Shown here: positions 23,698 to 28,389 of the stretch, in pieces
Layout: each line of letters opens with the position of its first letter
How positions within the stretch are numbered: the first letter of the stretch is position 1
Assembly (NCBI GenBank): GCA_910588565.1
Contig: CAJUPF010000044.1
Location: forward strand, 1 to 28,389
DNA: 28,389 nucleotides
Reading direction: 5' to 3'
DNA from: an uncultured Lachnospiraceae bacterium
Lineage (GTDB): Bacteria > Bacillota > Clostridia > Lachnospirales > Lachnospiraceae
Notes under the pieces: model-generated
The model's input: the letters and a program-made list of their open reading frames with translations, nothing else
Databases searched by the model: none
What the model was told of the DNA's origin: nothing
Position numbers and translations under genes: made by a program

Positions 23698-26697
23698 CTA
23701 TTTCGTCAGCTTCATTGTTTTTTTCTGATAGCCGCTTTTCGCTGTAAACAATTTTTTGTATGCCTTTACTTTCTTAGCCGGACACTTAATTACTGCTTTT
23801 TTGTGTATATTTTTGATGGCATTCTTGCCAACGCTTTTTATATTTTCGGATTTGATTGTAATCTTCTTTAAGTTTTTGCATCCCAGGAAAGCCTCTTTCC
23901 CTATGGAAGTCAGATTGCTGCCAAGCACTGCCTGCGTAATCTTTTTGTTGTTCCTTAAGGCTCTCGCTGCTATAGACGTTACTTTATATGTTATGCCGTT
24001 TATTGTAACAGTAGCTGGGATTGTCAGCTTTTTTACAGTTCCGGAAACTTTATAAAATGCAACAGTTCCATTTTTCGTGCCGGACTTTGTCACCTGGTAA
24101 TGCAACTTACCGGATTTTAAAATAGTTCCTTTCTTGGGTGCGCGGATGGTAACTGCTATTTCCATTCCAGATGCAATCTTTGTACCACAGTCTTTGCAAT
24201 ACGTATCTCCGGTATAGCCCGTCTCTGTTGCAGTAGCGTTCCGCTTGTTGCGTACTTCTGTATGGATATGGCCGGTGGCCGGAATTATCTCAGTTTTCAC
24301 AGAACTACATACATTGCAGGTAAATTCTTTTATTCCATTCCGAGTACAAGCTGCTGCTGTTTTGATCTGGCCTGCATTCCATGTGTGCGTTCCTGTAGCT
24401 GCGATAACTGTTCCTGATTCCAGTTTTACACCACAGTCTGTACAATAAAGATCTCCGCTGTAGCCTGCTTCTTTACAGTTTGCTGCTTTCTCATCTCGTT
24501 TTTCTGTATGGATATGGCCGGTGGCTGGAATTTCTATTGTCGTTGTCTCTCCACAGACGGTACAGGTAACCTCTTTTTCCCCTGCCGTTGTACAGCTTGC
24601 TTCTTCTATAACATCTCCTTCATTCCACGTATGCTCTCCTGTGGCCGGGATCGCCTCTCCTGTCTCAATCACTGTTTCACAATCGTTGCAATACGTATCT
24701 CCACTGTAGCCTGCTTCTATGCAGGTTGCCGCTTTCTCATTCCGTTTTTCTGTATGGACATGGCCTGTGGCCGGAACCCCTTCTGTTTTTGTGGCATTAC
24801 AGTTCTGGCAGGTGTATGTTATAACACCGTTCTCCGTACAGGAGGGCGCTGTTGTCTGAACTCCCTGGTTCCAGACATGGTTTGTACAGTCCGATTTGTC
24901 AGATACCTCTACGGAAAGCTCAAATTCAATTGTCTCATAGAGCGCGGCATCTGGTGTATATACAACTGTATAGCTCTGGCTTCCTGACTGTTCCATCACT
25001 GTATTCGGATTTTTCCATTCATATCCTTCAGGAAGCGAAACTGTGGATAATGTTTCCCCATAGTTTCCGTTTAACCCGCTTATCTCAGAAGGCTGTGCCG
25101 GAATTCCTTTTTGAATCTCTGTGGTAGACTGTTCGAGTTCACCGATATAATCGTCATATATTACTTTAATGGTAATGCTCTTGCCAATATCAGATGCTGA
25201 CAGCTGATAAGATTCGGACGTTTCGCCAACTAAGAGCTGTCCGCCGCTGTACCACTGGTAACTGGCAGTTCCGGTAAGTTCTGTTTCTGACGTTACCCTT
25301 GCCGTCAAAGTACTGCCATAACGCAGCGTTCCGTCAATCACGATTTTTCCGGTTATGTTCTCTCCCGGCAGTTGCGCTGTCTGGATAAAACCCGTCTGTG
25401 CCTGTGTTATATTTGGAGTTATCTGAACGGCATATTTCAAAGTATCGCCTTCTAATTTGAACCCGTAAATATTCGTACCTGCTGACAGGCCATCAGGACT
25501 ATAAACCGCCTCCGCCTCACCTGTTGAAAACGGCATACTGTAAATCGCCTGAGGTCCATTGAAAATCAGCTTATTCCGGTATTGCCAAAGATAAGAAAAA
25601 CTCTCTGTATAATATCCTCCGTTTGCTGTGTTCCATTTATCAAAAGAATAACAGGTTTCTGCCGTTCCATCCAGAATATTATCTGTCTTCTTAATCTTCA
25701 TTTCACTACTGTCTGTAAAATACCAGGTTCCATTGTAATAAATAATCCCACTATTTGTCCTCAGCCAATGCCCATCCTCATAAGAAGTATCTTCCGCTTT
25801 TACGGAAGACTCCCAGCCTGTATGCGGCTTTCTCGTTTTTGTTTCAGTTTGAATCGTATTGTCACTAAGCATAAAATAGGTATGCCCTGCTCTTCCGATA
25901 CAATCTCTAACCGGATCATCCCAGGTAACATCCACATGATAATAATTTGAGCCAATCTGAACCATATTCCATGCATGATTCATACTGTCGCTGGAAACAA
26001 TACCGCAAGTGATTCCAAGCTTCTGCTGCATAATATATGTATAGGCTTTTGCATAGCCGTCGCAAACAGCCATTTTATTCACAAACGCACCATAAGCTGT
26101 ATGCGAAACATCCGGCAGACTACCGCTATTCAGCCTGTCATAATCATATTCACAGTACCTTGCCAGCCAGTCATGAACGACCAGTGCCTTTTCATAATCT
26201 TCCATACCCTCAGTGACAAGAGAAACTGCTTCATTGGCAGCATTTTCTATCAGAATTAAGGATTCCTGAATTACCTGCTTGTCCGTCATACTATATGCAG
26301 GCTGAAAGCGAATTACTTTTCCATCCCCCAAACTGCTAGAATACTCAGCCTTAACAAAAAAGAGCTCCGCATGAGCATTCAAAATCTGAAAGTAAGCTGT
26401 CTTAAACTCCTCAGACGACAGCTGATATTCTGAAACATCAATACTCGTTTCCAGATTTAATAATGCCGCAACAATTTGATCTTCAAAACTATCCCTCGCT
26501 GATTTTGCTCTGCTGCGTAATGTAGCCGTATCTTCAGAATTGTCTCCAACCGGCTTATAATATCTGGGATCATAGCGATCTTCTTCTGTAAGAGAAACCT
26601 CTTCTGTAAAAACCTCCGCCCGAACGTTCCTAAACAGTCCGATATTGAACAAAAGTATCATCCCAAACATAATTCCCGCACGATATCCTCGTTTCAT
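23698..26697 (-). CDS. Secreted transglutaminase-like protein with CxxC repeats and BspA-type LRR
   Basis: This 999-residue exported protein is probably a surface or exopolymer-acting protein. Residues 1-27 are a signal peptide. A transglutaminase/protease-like core (about 165-265) keeps the Cys-His-Asp triad: C212 (AVCDGYAKAY), H241 (MNHAWNMV), D256 (YYHVDVTWDDP). A beta-rich region with an Ig-like domain (about 450-540) and an MBG-like domain (545-605) follows. Residues about 605-855 are repeats with paired CxxC motifs and the phrase IPATGHIHTE. The C-terminal part (about 870-990) is a BspA-type LRR_5 (NLTSIGKEAFLGCKNLKKIT), ending Lys-rich. The ATG follows GAGAGGAGAC; the promoter is at 26728-26756. 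Its substrate is unknown. Confidence 0.9.
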   Translation of the reverse strand: MKRGYRAGIMFGMILLFNIGLFRNVRAEVFTEEVSLTEEDRYDPRYYKPVGDNSEDTATLRSRAKSARDSFEDQIVAALLNLETSIDVSEYQLSSEEFKTAYFQILNAHAELFFVKAEYSSSLGDGKVIRFQPAYSMTDKQVIQESLILIENAANEAVSLVTEGMEDYEKALVVHDWLARYCEYDYDRLNSGSLPDVSHTAYGAFVNKMAVCDGYAKAYTYIMQQKLGITCGIVSSDSMNHAWNMVQIGSNYYHVDVTWDDPVRDCIGRAGHTYFMLSDNTIQTETKTRKPHTGWESSVKAEDTSYEDGHWLRTNSGIIYYNGTWYFTDSSEMKIKKTDNILDGTAETCYSFDKWNTANGGYYTESFSYLWQYRNKLIFNGPQAIYSMPFSTGEAEAVYSPDGLSAGTNIYGFKLEGDTLKYAVQITPNITQAQTGFIQTAQLPGENITGKIVIDGTLRYGSTLTARVTSETELTGTASYQWYSGGQLLVGETSESYQLSASDIGKSITIKVIYDDYIGELEQSTTEIQKGIPAQPSEISGLNGNYGETLSTVSLPEGYEWKNPNTVMEQSGSQSYTVVYTPDAALYETIEFELSVEVSDKSDCTNHVWNQGVQTTAPSCTENGVITYTCQNCNATKTEGVPATGHVHTEKRNEKAATCIEAGYSGDTYCNDCETVIETGEAIPATGEHTWNEGDVIEEASCTTAGEKEVTCTVCGETTTIEIPATGHIHTEKRDEKAANCKEAGYSGDLYCTDCGVKLESGTVIAATGTHTWNAGQIKTAAACTRNGIKEFTCNVCSSVKTEIIPATGHIHTEVRNKRNATATETGYTGDTYCKDCGTKIASGMEIAVTIRAPKKGTILKSGKLHYQVTKSGTKNGTVAFYKVSGTVKKLTIPATVTINGITYKVTSIAARALRNNKKITQAVLGSNLTSIGKEAFLGCKNLKKITIKSENIKSVGKNAIKNIHKKAVIKCPAKKVKAYKKLFTAKSGYQKKTMKLTK
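24150..24890 (-). repeat. Internal ~245-bp tandem repeats coding for CxxC modules
   Basis: The segment TCTGTATGGATATGGCCGGT recurs with small changes near 24258, 24502 and 24748, a period of about 245 bases (about 81 residues). Each period encodes two CxxC-containing half-modules beginning HTWN or HIHTE. Such repeats expand and shrink by recombination, so length may vary between strains. Confidence 0.75.
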
Positions 26698-26727
26698 ATT
26701 CTTACGTCTCCTCTCAATTTTTCTATT

Positions 26728-26756
26728 ATTCTATCGTTTTTCCCTGTTATTTACAA
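26728..26756 (-). promoter_or_regulatory. Promoter of the transglutaminase-like gene
   Basis: TTGTAA, a 17-base spacer and TAGAAT on the minus strand, about 30 bases before the ATG. Confidence 0.65.
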
Positions 26757-26864
26757 CTGTTTTCTTTTGTTCCACAAATATTCAATTATGATAGAAGTTA
26801 TGTTTCACGGATAGGGAACATCATTCACTCCCTGTCCATTTCGGCCGTCATTCAGCAGTCAGCC

Positions 26865-26900
26865 CAGAGCAGATCTCTCTGTGTCTGCCAACCTGCTCTG
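26865..26900. terminator. Hairpin downstream of the SleC-like gene
   Basis: CAGAGCAG (26865-26872) pairs perfectly with CTGCTCTG (26893-26900) across a 20-base loop, 58 bases past the stop. There is no T-tract, so a terminator role is only possible. Confidence 0.35.
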
Positions 26901-26957
26901 AGCGTCCCCCTTAATACTATGCACTTTCCCAATCTGCAAAAACGGCTGCCCGTTATC

Positions 26958-28226
26958 TTAATATAACTCTGCAATCCGTGTAACGCCGACATAGATTTCA
27001 GAAATTTTATACCAGGTCGCATAATCGACTACTCCGGTTACCGGCAGCCCAAATACCGATTGGAATACCTCTACTGCCTCCGCTGTCTGCGGCCCGTAAA
27101 TTCCATCTGCGGAAATCGTCGAAATCGCCGGATATGCCCGTGAAATCCTTGCAAGCTGTGCCTGCATCTGGCGGACTTTTTCGCCCCTGGAGCCTATGCT
27201 AAGATCCACTCTGGGCCAGGAAGCTGGAATTCCAGCTATTTCATCCGCTTCATTGACATACATATCACTTCCATAATAGTACCTTATAATATCAATAAAG
27301 CTATAGCCTCTGTCTCCCAGATCCTTAGAGCCCCACTGACTCATCCAGTTTGGACAGCTCACTCTCTGGCCATCGCAGTACTGCGTTAAAATCGGCTGCT
27401 TTACATTAGGCCTTGACAGGTAACTCTGAAAAATATCATCTACAATTCTTGCGATATTACTGAAAATATTTCTGCCGTAAGACCATTTGTGATCGTAGGC
27501 TGTCGAAGATGTAATTGTAAAATCATACCCTTTGTTGCGGTACCACTCCGTATACACCCGATTTAAAGTAAACGACATAATTGCCAGTATATTTGCCCGC
27601 AGGGTGGCGTCCGGCCATGTGGCATAGATTTCGCTGGAAGCTACATTTTTAATATAATCTTTGTATGTTACATAATAATCCCTGGCTGTGCTGTCTGAAG
27701 GCGCCCCATCGTGTACAACAACATATTCCGGCACGACGACGCGGCTGAGTACAATTTCTCCGGATTCCTCTAACGGCTTAATTTCATCTTCCGGAATCTT
27801 GGACGGAAAATTGCCAAACAGCGTATTGGCGGGAATTACAATATTATCTACCGGATTGATATCCGATTCCCGCGGAACCAGCCGCACCCGCTGTACTGCA
27901 GTTTCTCCGGGAAGTACCTGTATGCCGGAAACATTGACCGGAATATATCCTTCTGCTGATACCTGAATTGTATATTCCCCGTAAGGCTGTTGTTCTGAGG
28001 GCTCCATACTGTATTCCAGAGGAGGTGTTCTCAGTTCTATCTGTTCGGTCTGACCGGAAGAATTGGTCGTCACTTCTTCAATTGTATTTTCCGGCTCTCC
28101 TGTATAGGAAATTTCAACTTTTGCGTCTTCGATTGGAAGCCTGCCGGAAGGTGTTTCCACATTCACCTGGAGGGCTCCTTCATCTGATGATTCATTTTGC
28201 AAATACCTGATATTTTGTCTGGACAT
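26958..28226 (-). CDS. sleC: SleC-like spore cortex-lytic enzyme with peptidoglycan-binding domain
   Basis: SleC proteins degrade spore cortex peptidoglycan during germination after a protease removes the propeptide. The 422-residue length is close to clostridial SleC. Residues about 18-118 form a beta-sandwich propeptide-like domain (GALQVNVETPSGRLPIEDAK). The SpoIID-like catalytic domain (about 165-320) has the strong signature DYIKNVASSEIYATWPDATL, where E199 is the likely catalytic Glu, plus LNRVYTEWYRNKGYDFTITS and YCDGQRVSCPNWMSQWGS. Residues about 340-410 are a PG_binding_1 domain (SRGEKVRQMQAQLARI, DGIYGPQTAEAV). There is no classical signal peptide, as is usual for spore-packed enzymes. 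The ATG follows AAGGA. Related paralogues of unknown role exist in Lachnospiraceae, so true SleC function is likely but unproven. Confidence 0.75.
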   Translation of the reverse strand: MSRQNIRYLQNESSDEGALQVNVETPSGRLPIEDAKVEISYTGEPENTIEEVTTNSSGQTEQIELRTPPLEYSMEPSEQQPYGEYTIQVSAEGYIPVNVSGIQVLPGETAVQRVRLVPRESDINPVDNIVIPANTLFGNFPSKIPEDEIKPLEESGEIVLSRVVVPEYVVVHDGAPSDSTARDYYVTYKDYIKNVASSEIYATWPDATLRANILAIMSFTLNRVYTEWYRNKGYDFTITSSTAYDHKWSYGRNIFSNIARIVDDIFQSYLSRPNVKQPILTQYCDGQRVSCPNWMSQWGSKDLGDRGYSFIDIIRYYYGSDMYVNEADEIAGIPASWPRVDLSIGSRGEKVRQMQAQLARISRAYPAISTISADGIYGPQTAEAVEVFQSVFGLPVTGVVDYATWYKISEIYVGVTRIAELY

Positions 28227-28285
28227 ATGGTATCCTTGTATTGCTTCTTGATCCTAGTATATGCAGCCAGGAAGGATTGGTGAAT

Positions 28286-28334
28286 TTCACACCCACGCCA
28301 GTTTTGACAGATATTTCGTATCATCTGGTGTGAA
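28286..28334. repeat. 8-bp inverted repeat near the window edge
   Basis: TTCACACC (28286-28293) and GGTGTGAA (28327-28334) are exact reverse complements 33 bases apart. Downstream on the plus strand are AAGGGG (about 28349-28355) and an ATG at 28382 running off the window. This could be the left end of an insertion sequence with its transposase beginning outside, or simply a gene leader. Nothing inside the window decides. Confidence 0.3.
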
Positions 28335-28389
28335 ACAATGTCATGAACTTAAGGGGCAAGCGTTATGATAGGCGATTGAAAATGCAAAA

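Overview
The window looks like chromosome of an anaerobic, spore-forming gut Firmicute, most likely a Lachnospiraceae (Blautia / Mediterraneibacter / Dorea type). This is inferred from protein style: a SleC-like cortex-lytic enzyme, a BspA/CxxC-repeat transglutaminase-like exoprotein, a YkuD L,D-transpeptidase with a YoaR/PG_binding_4-like N-terminal half, a secreted DUF1002 protein, an Fe-S aldo/keto reductase, and strong AGGAGG ribosome sites. It is also inferred from moderate GC with sharp local drops. No rRNA, tRNA or CRISPR array was seen. I recognise 18 protein-coding genes; 15 lie on the minus strand.

Layout. 1-207: gene-free 3' flank, not explained. 208-5399 (minus): a secreted multidomain GH30 glycosidase with an elaborate leader, then an L,D-transpeptidase. 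5690-6403 (plus): a PAP2 membrane phosphatase, divergent from the transpeptidase; both have good sigma-A promoters. 11214 down to 6456 (minus): one compact operon of SAM methyltransferase, hslO (Hsp33), nadE and an Fe-S aldo/keto reductase, with one clear promoter and a bidirectional terminator. 11467-12510 (plus): a two-TM protein of unknown function whose leader is a repeat that can also be read as a 37-codon ORF. 12660-13958 (minus): secreted DUF1002 protein.

14090-20015 is the accessory part. It holds an AAA-ATPase/PD-(D/E)XK protein, a visibly AT-rich two-gene module (16099-18494) of unknown function, a WYL-domain transcription regulator just upstream on the same strand, and a divergent small XRE regulator. 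The two-gene module is the best candidate here for an undescribed system: one protein joins a PH-like domain, a DUF697-like membrane domain and a coiled coil; the other joins a coiled coil to a membrane-associated domain I cannot assign to a named family.

20206-28226 (minus): an alpha/beta hydrolase (lysophospholipase type), a 413-bp structured gap, recJ, a transglutaminase-like secreted protein with CxxC repeats, and a SleC-like protein. Between recJ and the transglutaminase gene lie a terminator, a MITE-like palindromic element and a 26-codon relic of a SleC C-terminus. The leaders of recJ and of the 11467 gene carry the same 70-bp repeat. The last 160 bases hold an inverted repeat that may be the edge of a mobile element. 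All functional calls are from reading the sequence; no database was searched.
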